Positions 12,901-25,488 of a stretch of DNA of 64,000 nucleotides are shown here, piece after piece. The notes under the pieces were generated by a model. The model saw only the letters and a program-made list of their open reading frames with translations. It was not told where the DNA came from and did not search any database. A program made the translations under genes and the position numbers. Position 1 is the first letter of the stretch; every line of letters starts with the position of its first letter. This DNA is from Anaeramoeba flamelloides. Taxonomy: Eukaryota > Metamonada > Anaeramoebidae. The stretch lies in contig JANTQA010000047.1 of assembly GCA_027625915.1 (NCBI GenBank), positions 16,120,001 through 16,184,000 of the forward strand. The letters run 5' to 3'.

Positions 12901-13098
12901 AATGACAACACTTCAAATAAGAAATTGTTAAAAAAAAAAAAAAAAATACACACCAAAACCATTAACCAAATTCTCAAATTTAACACAGAAAACGAGAAAA
13001 GAAAATGGAATGTTTTTATTTCTATTAAGAATTATTCCAATAATAAAAAAAATATCTCCAAACATGCTAAAAACATTATAAAATTTGTAAATCATTAA
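6947..13098 (+). CDS. BRSK/SAD-like serine/threonine kinase (AMPK-related)
   Basis: Exons 6947-6980, 7063-7095, 7235-7444, 10639-10901 and about 11100-13098 (stop TAA). The first four join in phase to 180 codons. Order: [20 protein letters not shown] glycine loop, VAIK lysine K38, HRDLKPEN with catalytic D133, DFG D151, then [14 protein letters not shown] with T166 at the LKB1-site position, [17 protein letters not shown], a UBA-like segment ([18 protein letters not shown]) as in BRSK kinases, about 300 residues of Lys/Asn-rich linker, and a C-terminal KA1-like region beginning near [34 protein letters not shown] and NYxPSLxxL-type matches favour BRSK/SAD over AMPK itself. About 845 residues. 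Oddity: the exon 4 donor (phase 0) and the two possible exon 5 acceptors (11099, 11101) do not keep the frame that the downstream ORF needs, so one junction or a base in the adjoining A-rich tract is not canonical as given. Intron 3 is 3194 bases. Confidence 0.87.
8790..9470. repeat. Two tandem related blocks of about 330 bases (R7)
   Basis: Both blocks contain, in order, a phrase like TATGGTATTGGTTTCAAAAA, a run with ATCATCAAAAAAAC, and CAAAATTGATTTGAACTTAG followed by GTATACTATT. The second block starts near 9150. A third diverged copy is near 58380-58620 (CAATTTTATTTTTAACTTAG, ATGTACTTTA), so the unit is dispersed as well as tandem. Confidence 0.68.
9590..10380. mobile_element. MITE family C, copy 1 (in kinase intron 3)
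   Basis: The left end GGGATTAGCATCTACCAAGG followed by AGAAGTCTAAG, then GTATGTTGTTATTGGATGTA, matches the left end of the element at 27650-28415. The right end carries the inverted, eroded counterpart: GTAGCACTAATATCATTTAT ACCCAATTACA and finally GGCCTAATCCC. Length close to that of the second copy (about 760-780 bases). Non-coding. Confidence 0.78.
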
Positions 13099-13599
13099 TT
13101 TATTTAGTTACTCTCATTTTCATATCTAAATATAATTATGGAATTACATGTATAATACTATACATTACTATTGTGTATAACACACACACGAATAGTTGTT
13201 ATTATTTGTTAAAAGAATTTTTTTTTTTTTTTTTTACTATTATTATTTTTTTGGTATACTAAAAATAAAAAAAAATATTTTATAGAATCTTGATAGACTT
13301 TCTTTAAATTAAGATTTTTGATATTTACTCTGTGGATTTTTTATATAAAGAAGAAATTTTGAATTATGAAAAATTCGATAAATATTCTTTTTTGTTTTGA
13401 AGAAATTTAATATTTTAATATAAAAAATAATATCTTATAGATTGATTTAAAATTAATTCACATATTTTGATCTTTCATAAATAAAACTTATTTTTATTAT
13501 TTGATTTGTTTATTATTATTATTACTATTTTATTATGATTTTTGGACTACATTTAATATTATTTATAAGAATTTTAAAAAAACATAATGTCAAGAACTT

Positions 13600-13880
13600 T
13601 TTTGACCAAATATAGTGTTAAATTGAAATAAATGTTTGGAAATGTTTACTTTACTTTCCATTTTAGGAAATTGTTAATCTTTTGCTGAAAGTATTTCATT
13701 TAATTTGTTAAAATGTTAAGAAACTTGAAAAAAATTAGTTGATCTTCAAAAGATTCTTTGTCAAAAACTGTTTTGAAAAGTAGGTTTCTATTTTGATAAA
13801 ATGTAAATTGAACTAAAAAAATTTTTGTAATTTTTTAGAATATATCAGTATAAGAAATTCATATAATTCTTTTTATTTTA
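13600..13880 (+). mobile_element. LINE-related fragment (copy of the segment at 56950-57300)
   Basis: Aligns by eye with 56950-57300: ATGTTTGGAAATGTTTACTT, TTTCCATTTTAGGAAATT, then AAAAATTAGTTGATCTTCAA and AGATTC, and AATATATCAGTA. The partner copy encodes a phrase typical of non-LTR reverse transcriptases (QDLNKAFYDVK), so this is taken as a more decayed piece of the same element. It has no usable frame. Confidence 0.5.
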
Positions 13881-15399
13881 TTTTTTTATTATTTACCTTT
13901 TTTGAAATATAGTTTTGGTTCAAGAAATTTTTATTTATTCTATCATATTTACTAATTTTTTAAAAAATTATATTTAGGAAATTTTGAATTTTTTTATTAA
14001 ACTTGATAGATATATTTACTGACAAAAAAACTCTATTTTTAAATTTTAGTAAACAAAATTATTTGTCAAAAAGATTGAACCAATCAAGAATGTTTTAAGA
14101 AGTGGTTTTTTAGGTTTAAATCAAAATTTAATTCTTAAATTCTAGATCATAATAAAATTTCAAATAATAGATCAAAAATATTTTTTCTAAATATGTCAAA
14201 ATTTTTTTTAAATTTTTTATTTTCATATTTTATATTTTTTCTCTGCTCTTTTTCTTTTTCCTTTTATTAGTATTTTTTCTTTTTTTTTATTTTTTTTTTT
14301 TCAATAATTGGGGATAGAAAAAAAATATAACTCTAAAAAAAAAAAAAATAGATATAAGTATTAAAAAAATTGAGTAAATATAATACTTTTTAAATAGAAT
14401 ATATAATTTTTCAAATAATCTTCTCATCAACCCTAATTCTTTGAATTTTCGACAATTGGGAATTGAATTTGCTGATTTCAAAAATTTTCATTCATGTTTG
14501 TTTTTTTTATAGTTTTTGATTTTATATTTTATCATTTTTCAAAAATATATCCATTATTTTTAAAAATAAAACTTTTATAGAATTTTTTTCATTTTTTTGT
14601 TGTTATTTATAACTTATTTATAAAAACCAATTTATTTTTTTTTAGCTTTAGTGATGATTTTAACTTTGGTTTAAGATTAAGTAAAATATCAGTAAGAAAT
14701 AAATTGAAAAAATTCAGCTTTAATGACATTTTACAATCCAAATAATTGTAAAATATTGTTACAAGCTGCAAAATTTTATTCTCTAAACGGTTATTTATTT
14801 TCAAAAATTTATCAAAAAAAGTATTATCACCAATTTCCATCAAAATCAGGGAATTTTATATTTAAATATATCAATGAAAATCAATTTTTATAGAAAGATA
14901 TAAAATTTCATAAGTGTATACTATTTTTTATTGATACAATTCTTTTATTTATAATTATCACTTAATTAATTAGATCAAAGTCTCATAACACAATTGAAAG
15001 AATTTTTTTAACAAAAGTGAAACTAGCTGATAATATTTTATTTTACCGAGAATAAACTGTTATTCCGCAAGGTTTTAAAAACTGAAAAAATTACCAATAC
15101 AAAGAAAAAAAGAAAAAATGTAGTTTTCATTAAAAAAAATTTCTAGTAATTTTGAATTTTTCAGGATTGTTTTTATTCCTTATTTTATTAAAATAAGCTC
15201 TTAATTATTTATTATTATTATTTTTGATAAAGATATTGATCATTATGCAGGAAATATAAGCAAAATAGCTTTTTATTTAACCAGTGCTAAAAATCAAAGT
15301 ATGTTTTATATTACTTATACCACAAATAGAACTACCAATAAATAAAATATTAGATAATAGGAAATAAAATCTTATTTTTTTTTTTTTTTTTGGAAATAT

Positions 15400-15654
15400 C
15401 TTATTTCTATCCCTCTATCCATATCCCCGATGACCTGAATATTTTTATTACCTTTGAAACAAAAATTTGAATAGGAATTGTTATGAAAATTCTAAGATAC
15501 AAAATTCATAAATAATTATTTTAGAAAGAAATATTTATAATTAAAAATTGTATAGTTATATATATATAAAATCAAATTGAATATTTTTTTCAACATTATA
15601 AAAAATTTTCTTTATTCTTGTGATTATATTATTTTTAAAAGGAAAGTTACCAAA

Positions 15655-15695
<41 letters not shown>

Positions 15696-17099
15696 AAAAG
15701 TTTACGTACATTTATTTATTTATTTATTTATAGAAAGGAGTAATTAAAGAAAAATCATCAAATAAAAAAAAGAGAAGAAGAAAAATAATTAAAATAAAAA
15801 GTTTACCTACATATCAAAAACTTCTTAGTTTTAATGATTAAAACACATAAAAATTTACTAGAATTTTTTTGGATACACGTAATGCCCTAACATTGCCTAA
15901 AATATTACGATAGATAGTTTATTGATTACAAACATTATTTTGGCACCATATAGAAAATTTGTTTAATCTATTGGGCTGACCTCGATTTTTTATCAATTCT
16001 TTAATAATGAACCAATTTTGATAAAATTTTATATTTGATTTTATTATCCTAAATACTACTTGGATTATAAGAAAAAAAATCCCGGATATGTCAGTTATTC
16101 AAAATATTAAATAAAGATGTTTTGTTGTAAAAATAATCTCATTCTACAATCTTTAAAAAAAAATCCCATAATTTTTATTTTTAGATATCTGAAATAATTC
16201 TTTTTTATCTATTAATTCAATTTCATCTTGATAGAATTCATTTTGAGTCTTTTATTTAACTCTAATTCAATTTTCAAATTTACTTGTCAAATTAAAAACT
16301 TTTTCAAAACAATGTAATTTTTGACAAATAAAAAAAAACAAAGAAAAGAAATTTTCAAATAAAGAAAATATAAATGATCTCCAAAAATCACACTCAACAA
16401 CAATTATAACAACAAACCTCTTTAAATATTGCTTTCGTTTTGAAATATTTCCAAGATAAGAGGAATTATTACCTAATGAAGAAACACTCAAAATTAAAAA
16501 TTATAGAACAACATTTTGAGGTTAAAAAAACTTCCCATACTTTAATGATCAGAACTTTAAAGAGAAGAAACTCACACAACCATTACTTTCTTTAGAAAAA
16601 TAACAAATTAATTCCAAATAGAGGAAAAATAAACCTCATATTTTTAATCGAGGTCATTTAATTGATTTTCTTTCAATAGTAATATATATATATATATATA
16701 TATATTATAAATAATTAAATAAAAATTAAAATTAAACTTTCATAAAAAATATTTTTTTTTTTTCATTATAAAACTTTGAAGTTTTTTTAATACTATTTTT
16801 TTAAAAAATTTAACTAATTAAACCAATTTTTTGAGTCAGATTAATAATTGATGTTTTTTTTTTAAATTAACTCCTTTTTTAATTATTGGCTTTTTAAAAT
16901 TCAAAAATAAAATAATCAATATTATCAAATACTAGGCCTTAGTTCTAAAATTATTATATAAGATCTCGATTAATTTGGAATGAAAAATTCAATTTTGACA
17001 AAGATTTTATTAAAATATTTATCAATAACAAAAAAATACAAAATAAAAATTTCTTGGTCTGGAAGATTATTTTATTTCTTTGAATAATATTTAAAGAAC

Positions 17100-17148
<49 letters not shown>

Positions 17149-17830
17149 TAAATATAAATATTTAAAATTTTACGGTTTGATTAATTTATCCAGTAATTAT
17201 TTTTTATTGGATAAATTCCAATGTATTAAATGAATTTTTTATTTTTTTTTTTTTTTTTTTTTTTGTTTTTCAATTATTTTCTATTGTTTAAATTGCTGTT
17301 TTAGAAATTAATTTATATTAAACTTTTACTTTTGGCTTAAAGAAGTGAATTTAATTTTAATTTTAATATAATATTTATTGAAATTTTGAACGGAAAAAAA
17401 AAAATATTATGTTATTTTGTTATTTATTTTTTGTATAATAAAATTAACAAAGTTCTTTAATTGTTAAGTACTAATCAACCAATACTTTGTGTTTTGAATT
17501 ATTATTATTGTTTAAAAAATTTAAAAATCAAAAAAATTAAAAACAAATAAATTTTTAAAAAACGATGTAAAAGGTATATTTAACTTTTTTTTTTCTAACA
17601 TTAAAACAAAAGACCATAATATAATTATTTGATCTTTGAACTATTTTGATTTTTATGATAATCCAGACCTCGATTAAAGACAAATAATAAAATTAATCGA
17701 TTAATACATCAATATTATTTTAAATCTTTTATTTAAGACTTGATGAAATTCAAACAAATCCTGGGCGCTATGAAATATATAAACTTCAATTCAAAATTTT
17801 TAACAGACCAAAATTCGATTTGTGAAAAAA
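15400..17830 (+). repeat. 2.4-kb duplicated block R2, copy 1
   Basis: Long stretches match about 51370-53775 in the same order and orientation: ATTATTTTAGAAAGAAATAT TTATAATTAAAAATTGTA; AAACTTCTTAGTTTTAATGA TTAAAACA; CATTGCCTAAAATATTACG; TATAAGATCTCGATTAATTT GGAATGAAAAATTCAA; and a right end GAAATTCAAACAAATCCTGG. The middle differs: this copy has its own sequence at about 16060-16770 where copy 2 has a LINE fragment. Confidence 0.78.
17103..17144. repeat. (TA)n microsatellite, longest in the window
   Basis: About 21 uninterrupted TA units inside duplicated block R2, where copy 2 lacks a comparable tract at the matching place. It grades into TAAATATAAATATAAATATT on its right. Confidence 0.9.
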
Positions 17831-18029
17831 AAAATCTTATTTAATCAATTCAAGAAGATTTACCAAATTAGAGCATTCACTAATTGAAATTTTAACACTT
17901 TTTTATAAATTACAACACTCACAAAATAATAAATAAATAATTATCAATACAAATAAATTATCGGTGTGTTAAAAATTTTGGAGAGAGCAAAGCAAAAAAA
18001 TTGATAAGTAAATTTGTTTAAATTCTATT

Positions 18030-18250
18030 AGGAATTATTGATCGATCAAATGTTAGATACTACCAACTAATTTTATTTGAGAGCTTGTATTTTGAACAGC
18101 TCAACTTTAACATAATATCATTTTTCAAAAAAATTTTGATCCAACGAAACAAGTTAGGTAATAATGAAAAAAAGAAATGAAAACAAAAACTAAAAGATGA
18201 AAAAATGATTTTCATATTTTACAAAAATCAAAATTATCTCCAATTTCAAT
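18030..18250 (-). mobile_element. Tc1/mariner-like short element (family B), partial copy
   Basis: GATCGATCAAATGTTAGATA CTACCAACTAATTTTAT and GATCCAACGAAACAAGTTAG ... AAATGAAAACAAAAACTAAA match the reverse complement of the interior of the copy at 53794-54332 (GATCGATCAAATGTTAAGAT ACCATTAACTAATTTTAT). The terminal repeats are not clear. Confidence 0.6.
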
Positions 18251-19427
18251 GAAATTGTATTATTGTGATTGTTTGGAACGTTTTAGTGTGTGGAAAATTT
18301 TGAATTTTAGTTTATATATATATATAATTTTATCTACTCTATCTAATTGATGGTATGAATTTGAATTCTTGAAGCAACTTGAAGAATTAATTCCTATCTG
18401 AAGAAGGTCAGTTTGAATAGAGAAAAGAAGAGTAATACTCTTAAAAAAAAAAAAGACAAAATCAAACATTTTTAAAATTCTACCTAAAAACAAAGATCGT
18501 ATTGAAATTAAAATTAAAACAAAAAATTTAAAGATACTCTATTTACTCTTAGAGATTTTTGTAACCAAATAACAATATTCAGTTCACAGTAAATATAATT
18601 ATATAAAATTGACCAAGATCTAATTTCCAAACTATAATATAACTTTTTTGAGACAAAAATATTGAAACTTTTAACAATTTTTTTATCGAATCTCAAACTT
18701 TATTGATAATTTACCAAATCTTAAACAATCTTTTTTATATATTTACTGTTTTTATTTCTATCTGGTATCCTTAAATCGAATTGAAAGAAAAAAATTCAAA
18801 GCCTTGTAATAAACATAGTCAAATGAATAAGATAAGTTCAAAAAATTAAAGCGAAAATTCTAATTTTTTTTCAAAACGAAAAAGTCAAATTTGTAGACGC
18901 CAAAATAGTCATTAAACAATTTTAAGTTTAAAAAAGACCTAAATTCAAAGTACACCCATTCTCATTGAAGTCAATTGGATTGATTAGAATAAGAACTCAG
19001 GAACCAATTTCCAAGAGTAATACTGTTATGAATTTATTATCTGAAAATTTTATTATCAGATGTAAAACCATACAACAATCCAAAAAATGAATAGAATAGG
19101 AACTTTTCAATTTGTAAAAACTCCAAAAATTGAAAACAATTTCTCATTTTTGTTAAAAATTGCACATAAAAAAAATAACTTGCCAGTTTTTTTTATTGAT
19201 TTTTTATTGATCTCTTGACTTTTTATCGATTCTTTTTAAAAAATTAAGATCACACATCCAAAGAATTAAAACAATTTGCATTTTTAAAAGGCAAACCACC
19301 TTCGTTTGTTATTGATCAAAATTTTTTATCAAAAAAAAAAAAAACAAAAAACTCAAAATTTTTTAGTATCTAAAATTAAAACACACGATCAATAGCATCC
19401 AAATTTTGTTCCTAACAAATTTTGTTG

Positions 19428-21290
19428 ATGCACTTTTTCAGGACTAACAACTTAGCTGTTGCTGTGATTAGTCGAAATTTGGAATCAACTGTTCAAAGAG
19501 CATTCGGAAGGGGTACAAACCCAACCAATATACCTTCTGGTGTCCAGTCCAGCATTTTGTCCACTTGTAAAGATAATTTAGTGCAAACAAGAATTCAAAA
19601 AGAAAATCGCTCAGCCTTACCCATCAGCTTATCTCAAAAAAATAAATTCAATACTAAAAAGAAAAAAAAGTTACAAAATAAGCAACTTGTAAGATATAGT
19701 ATTAATTCCTTTTTATTGTTAAACCAATTAATTGATCCACCACAAATAAGTTCTCCAACACTTACAAACAAAATTGATAATTTTTCTTCAAAAAAAATAT
19801 TATTTGATCTCAGTGATCAAATCTTAAACGAAAGAAAAAAGAAAAAAGAGAAAGAAAATGGTAAATATTTAAAGAAAATTCAAAAAGAAAACGAAAAACA
19901 AAAACATTATGACAAAATTCTCAAAGATAAAAACAAAAAAGAAAATAAAAATCAAAAACAAAAACAACAAAAAAAACAAAAACAGATCATTTATCAGTAT
20001 GCGAACCAAAAAAACAATTTTTTATACAAACCAGAAATATCATTCCATTTCTCAAATCTTTTGTTGGTGAAGGAAATACTAAAACAATTATACTCGATGG
20101 GCAACATTGGTTTAAAAAACTCAAATGGTGTTTCTTGTTATAAAAACGCATCTTTTCAATGCTTATTAAAAACCCCACTAATAATGATTCGGGGAAATAA
20201 TTTAAAAACAAGAGACAAAAAGAAGAACAAGAAAAGCCTGATAAATCAAGATATCAACCAAGAAAACAAATTGCAAGAATTATCAGAAATCTCTGTTTTG
20301 CCAAGAATATCCAGAGTGATCAAATTTTCTTTTAATTTGAACAGCAAGATTCGATTGGTGGAATCCTTTAAAAATTTAGTCGAGAAATACCGATCGACAA
20401 ATGAGAATGGCGTCGTTGACCCTCAATTTGTTGATCATGCACTTAGATCCATTTGCCCAGTTTTTGATTTAAAAAAACAACAAGACGCGCATGAATTTAT
20501 TACCTTTGTTATAGACGCTTTAGCAGAAGAAACGAAAGATCACAATAATCAAAGCTTTGTCTCAGATTTATTTTCTGGGCAATTAGAAATCTCTTTAACT
20601 TGTTTGAAATGTAAAAATTGTATTTATTTTACCGAACTGATACATAACATTTCTCTTCCTCTGGTAATTCGAAAGGGATTTAGCCAGAACAACAATAATA
20701 GAAAGAAAAAAAATAAAAAGAATTGTAAAAATAAACTGGAAACAAAAGTCTTGAAGAAGAAAACCGTTAGCAGTAGAAAATTCAAATCAAATCAAAAAGG
20801 AAAGAATTATAAGAAAAAAATAAAAATTATTCATTGTTTTGAGAAATTTTTTACAAAAACTTTATTGCAAGGCGAAAATTCAGTTTGGTGTTCAAAATGT
20901 AAACAAAAAACAAACCATTCTCATCAATACAACTTTGATGTTTTTCCAAAAATCTTAATCATACATCTTTTACGCTTTAATGAAAAATTTCAGAAAAACG
21001 ATATACATGTCTCCTTCCCAATATCTGATTTGGATATCAGTTTCACATCAAAAAACAACCACACAACAAATCCAAAAAGGAGTACAAATAAGCAGAAATA
21101 TAACCTTATAGGTGTAATTCAACATATAGGATCAACAATGTTTGGTCATTACAAATCCATTACTTTTGATCGCAAAATCAAAAAATTCTTTTCCTTTAAT
21201 GATAGTATCGTCAAGCCTGTTACTAATAAGAAAAAAATATTTGAAAATGCTTATATATTATTTTATGAAAGGAAAGAAGTGTTATATTAA
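19428..21290 (+). CDS. Ubiquitin-specific protease (peptidase C19)
   Basis: USPs remove ubiquitin from proteins by cysteine protease chemistry. Counting from ATG 19428 the protein is 620 residues. Residues 1-220 are a non-conserved, lysine-rich and charged extension. The catalytic core starts near residue 224 with the Cys box GLKNSNGVSCYKNASFQCL (C237), continues with KKQQDAHEFITFVIDAL and FSGQLEISLTCLKC, has the CxxC zinc pair C392/C395 plus C488/C491, then ILIIHLLRF, and ends with the His box YNLIGVIQHIGS...GHYKS (H574) and FNDS (D592), followed by ENAYILFYERK. Core order and spacing are complete. Oddity: the usual GNTC before the cysteine is GVSC with one extra residue, so the oxyanion-hole Asn is not in its usual place. 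A splice acceptor TTTTTCAG just after the start (ending 19441) leaves open that the true N-terminus comes from an upstream exon. Confidence 0.88.
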   Translation: MHFFRTNNLAVAVISRNLESTVQRAFGRGTNPTNIPSGVQSSILSTCKDNLVQTRIQKENRSALPISLSQKNKFNTKKKKKLQNKQLVRYSINSFLLLNQLIDPPQISSPTLTNKIDNFSSKKILFDLSDQILNERKKKKEKENGKYLKKIQKENEKQKHYDKILKDKNKKENKNQKQKQQKKQKQIIYQYANQKNNFLYKPEISFHFSNLLLVKEILKQLYSMGNIGLKNSNGVSCYKNASFQCLLKTPLIMIRGNNLKTRDKKKNKKSLINQDINQENKLQELSEISVLPRISRVIKFSFNLNSKIRLVESFKNLVEKYRSTNENGVVDPQFVDHALRSICPVFDLKKQQDAHEFITFVIDALAEETKDHNNQSFVSDLFSGQLEISLTCLKCKNCIYFTELIHNISLPLVIRKGFSQNNNNRKKKNKKNCKNKLETKVLKKKTVSSRKFKSNQKGKNYKKKIKIIHCFEKFFTKTLLQGENSVWCSKCKQKTNHSHQYNFDVFPKILIIHLLRFNEKFQKNDIHVSFPISDLDISFTSKNNHTTNPKRSTNKQKYNLIGVIQHIGSTMFGHYKSITFDRKIKKFFSFNDSIVKPVTNKKKIFENAYILFYERKEVLY

Positions 21291-24200
21291 TTTGCTTTTT
21301 TTTTTTTTTTGTTTTTGTTATTTTTTTGAAAATAAATAAAAAACAAATTAAATGAACTATTAAATCTTTTTTTTTTTTTTCCAAGTTTAAAAATACTTTT
21401 TATTTATTTTTTCTTTAAGGAAAAAACAGGTAGTTTACTCTTCTTAAAATATAACCAACCAATCAAAAATTGTTAGATTCAAAACAAAAAATCCAACAAA
21501 ATTCTTTTAAATTTTTCTTTTTTTTTTTTTAATAAATAGGGGCACTATAAAAAAAGTTTTACCAACTATAAAATTATCTTTTTGGAAAAAAATTGAAACA
21601 AAAAAAAAAAAGTACCAAATGATTTATCGTTGTAAAAGTTACTAAAACGAATAGTTCAATCAATTGAACCAAGAAACATATTAATCTTGTTAGAATAATT
21701 CATTAAATTATTAGTATTGATCAAATTAATTAATACAGTTATATACCTTATTTAGATCAAAATCTGAAGAATTGTTTGGGAGATCTCAAAAAGGGTTAAT
21801 TTTTTAGAACAAATTGTTAATAATAGATCAATGATTGAAAAAACGTTCGTAAATGGTATCATGATGAAAATGACTATGGTGTTTAATTATTCATTTTATT
21901 TTTAATTCTATTTTTTTATTTTATCCATTGAATTTTCCTTTCCTTTTTAGGCACTATAAATGTTTACAATTAAAAATTGTTTGTAATTTTTTTTTACAAT
22001 TTCACTTTTTTTACTTTATTGTTTTATTGGTAAAAAATGGTAATATTATAAACATTCAAACCTCCAAACCCAAAAAATTTTAAAAACTTGAAAAGAAATT
22101 AGAACTTGTTAATTGATTTTTTGAAAATTCATCAAGGAATTATAATTTATTTTTAAAAATGATATTGAAAAGTTTTTTAATAAATTCTAAAAAAATAAAA
22201 TTATTGGGTAGCTTCAAAAAAATGGTTCTAGATTATCAAATTATATTCTGTATATTATTTTACAATTTTTTTATACCATTTATGTAAAAAAAATAGTAAA
22301 ATTATATTAAAATTTTTGAAAAATCTTTTGAATTTTTTTTTTAATTGGTTATTGTACCCTTTTTCATTTTAACTTTTACAAATCTGGAATTTTTTTGTGG
22401 TAGGTATAGTAAATTCTTCAAAATATTATAATATGATATTAAATCTTTGATTTGAAATATTATAATATATAAAATGTATTAATATATGCTCATGCTTCCT
22501 CTTATTAAATCTTTTTTGCTAGATATATTGATTATATATCAAATCACTAATTTACAAATATATATAGTTTCTAACAACCTTTAAATAAGACAGAATAAAA
22601 ATAATTTTTCAAATTATTCAGATTGTATAAATGAATTCTAATGTAATTTAATTAGATTTGTTCATTTTTTATAAAATAGCGAAAAAAAAAATTCTAAATT
22701 TCTGGTTTATCTACATTTTTGTAGAAAAAAAATCCAATAGTTGAATTTTTTTGTTAATCATCTTTTATCTGGACAATTTGCCAAAATCAAAAACGACGAG
22801 TATTTTTCGAAAAAAAAAATCGAAAAAATATTTATGATTTTTTTCAAAAAAATATACTCATGACATTAGGAGATTTTTTGATAAAAATAATTATTTTTTT
22901 TAAAATTTTTATATTGTTGATGTTATTATCATTTTTTTTTTAATTTAATATTTATCAGAAAACTACTATTCATTAAATCAATTATTTATATATTCTTTCA
23001 AAATATAAATATTCATATTTATATTTGATCATTAATGATTTATAAAAAAATAAAGAATAAGAAATACAATTATTCATAAAAATTAATTTAAATATAGATA
23101 GGTTTAAAAATTTTTAATTGTTTATTTATTTGTTCTATAAGTCTAATTGATTATTTTTAAAAATCTAAATGGATTTATTAGAATTTTACATTTGGTAATT
23201 AGTAAAAGGCTATTGGGCTAATGTGTCATTAAGGGGGGGGGATGTATTTTTTTTTCAAACTCGATACATTTATATAAAATATTATTAAATTCATTGTATT
23301 ATAAATCATAATTATTAAAATATATAATTTTGGAAGAAAATAAAAAGTAATTATGAATTTTTAAGATGAAAATTCAAAAGTTATTTAAATATTTTGATGG
23401 GAAAAATTTGTTTAGTTTTATTTTTTGATATTTTTTATTTATAGTTGGGGTTAATATGTCAACATTTGATAAGATATCTTATGAATATAAAATCAATCTA
23501 CCCCTTCTAACTTTTTGAACTGATAAGTTATTATATTTTTGCCTTTAATTTAAATTTTTTTTTGTTTTTTTCATTTTCTTTTTTTTTTCTTTTTTTTAAA
23601 AATTTCTACTAATTTTTGTTTTTCTTTTTTATTGTTTTTTTTGATGGTTTTTAAGAAAACCACTTTTTTTTTTGCAACATATTATGCAAAAGAAAAAAAA
23701 ATATCTGTGAAAAATACAATAAACTTTAAGGTCTTTGAGAGTCTTCAAGATTTTTTAAAATGACTTTTGTTATTAGTAAAAAATCTTCTTGTCAACTATT
23801 TTTTCATTTAAAGTTTCAGTCATAAAAAAAAACAGTAATGTTCATTTCAAAAATTGTAACTCACTTTTTTTGTAGTTTGAGGTTTTGTTTGTTTTTTTTA
23901 ATTTTTTAATTATGAGTCTATATGAGAGGTTTGGATGATAACATATCTTCTCACTATATTAGCAATAAAATCGTGATAGTATTAAAAAATGGCAATTCGT
24001 CCTACTTCATCACAAAAAATCATAAAATCTCGATCATCCACATTATTACAATAAAATTAAAATCACAATAAAAAGAAAAATTATTTTTTTAAAACCTGAG
24101 TAAAAATCCCATGATTTATACAAAAAAAAAAACACTTTTCCCTTGAAAACTTTTGGAAAATGTTTGAAAGGTTGAAAAGTAACTTCAAGTGTTTGGAAGA

Positions 24201-25488
24201 TATGGAAACAGAAAAGTTTTAGTAAATTCTATCAGTTTTTTTGTAGTTGATTAAAAAAAAGATTTTCATTTCATTTCATTATTTTAAGAAATATAAAATC
24301 TCCTGTGAATTTTATGATCAATAAAATAACAACCCATTTCAACAATATACTTGAATATAAAATAGATGTGTTTTTTAAGGTTGAGTTTCTACCATTCCAA
24401 GTTAAATAACCAAAAAGAATAAAGAGGAATTTTCCTTTTTATTGATGATGGATCAAAAAAAAAAACTAAAAACTCTAGCTGGGTTTTCTGGCCATTACCC
24501 AAAGATACGAGAAGAAGAAGAATAAGAATAAGAAAAAAATTGTCCAAAAAATCTTAATAATTGGTGTTAATGTGGCTAGATTATTGTGAAAACTTTTGAA
24601 AAGTGATTCAACTCCTTTCAGCTTTCATAGAATAAAAAAAAATGTTTGAACCCAAGAAAAACTATTCTTTAAAGTACATTAGAAGGGTTGGTTGTGTTAG
24701 AAGCTCTTTTATTTGTCCCAATTTCTAACATCACAATCGATTGAAAAACTATTTATTTGCTCTTTTTTATTACCTTTATTGATCTAAAAGAATCAATTGA
24801 TATGTCAACTAAACCCAAGTAAAATACAATAAAATCCTTGATCTGATCCTTGGTTGGATCAAGTATCTTTTTTATTGTTTTTTAAAAGAATAACTTTTTT
24901 TTCAAGGATCTATTTTTTTGATCTAAATAAAATTTTTCTTTTTAAAACTATTGTTGAATTAGTACTAAAAGTCATCAACTGTTATATCGCGATTTAATTT
25001 TTATCACGATGTTTTTGAGGATTTTTCGACAATTATCGTGATTTTCTATAATATATCGTGATTTGATAAAGATAATCGTGATACGATAAACATAATCGCA
25101 TATTGATAAAATATCATGATATTGATAAAAATAATCATGATTTTTGAAGCTTTATTGTGACTTGACAACGATATCATCAAATCCTCTATTAGTGTATATT
25201 TGATTAATTTCAAAATGAAATAAGCAAATAAATCTTTGTTTTCAATAGTTGCTTATTGAATTTCTCTCAAATATAAATAATTATTGAAATTAAAAAATAA
25301 AATACAAAAACAAAAAAAAAAACATTAATTATTACAAATATTTTTTAAATAATTATTTTAGTATGAATTTCACCACAAACTATATATAAATAAATTAAAA
25401 ATAATTTTAAAAAAATATTTTTATTTATTCGTGCTGTTATTTTAATTTTTTTAAAAGTTTTGATTAAAATATATAAAAAAAAAAAATA
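21291..25488. other. Intergenic region with low-complexity DNA and a degenerate tandem repeat
   Basis: Between two convergent genes (protease on plus, G-alpha on minus). No open frame of gene quality. It contains long A/T homopolymers, a G8 run near 23235, repeated GGCACTATAAA motifs (near 21541 and 21949) and the ATCGTGAT-type degenerate tandem array at 24981-25180. Confidence 0.7.
24981..25180. repeat. Degenerate tandem array with ATCGTGAT core
   Basis: About ten copies of an 8-base core, ATCGTGAT or close variants (ATCGCGAT, ATCACGAT, ATCATGAT), spaced mostly 16-25 bases apart and joined by TTGATAAA-like spacers. The core is close to self-complementary. It lies about 300 bases beyond the 3' end of the G-alpha coding sequence. 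Confidence 0.72.

Larger units (their letters stand above)
13099..19427. other. Gene-free, repeat-rich intergenic region
   Basis: Between the kinase and the protease, both on the plus strand. It holds a LINE-like fragment (about 13600-13880), long homopolymers, TA tracts (15661-15692, 16682-16706, 17103-17144), the first copy of a 2.4-kb duplicated block (about 15400-17830) and a partial Tc1-like short element (about 18030-18250). Open frames of 60-77 codons at 14287-14843, 16267-16491 and 18260-18696 (all minus) are phenylalanine/leucine/isoleucine-rich readings of low-complexity DNA and are not supported. Confidence 0.7.

Noticed and set aside
17103-17144. TA tract considered as a centromeric or telomeric signal
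   Set aside because: Ordinary dinucleotide microsatellite; no telomere-type G-rich repeat occurs in the window.
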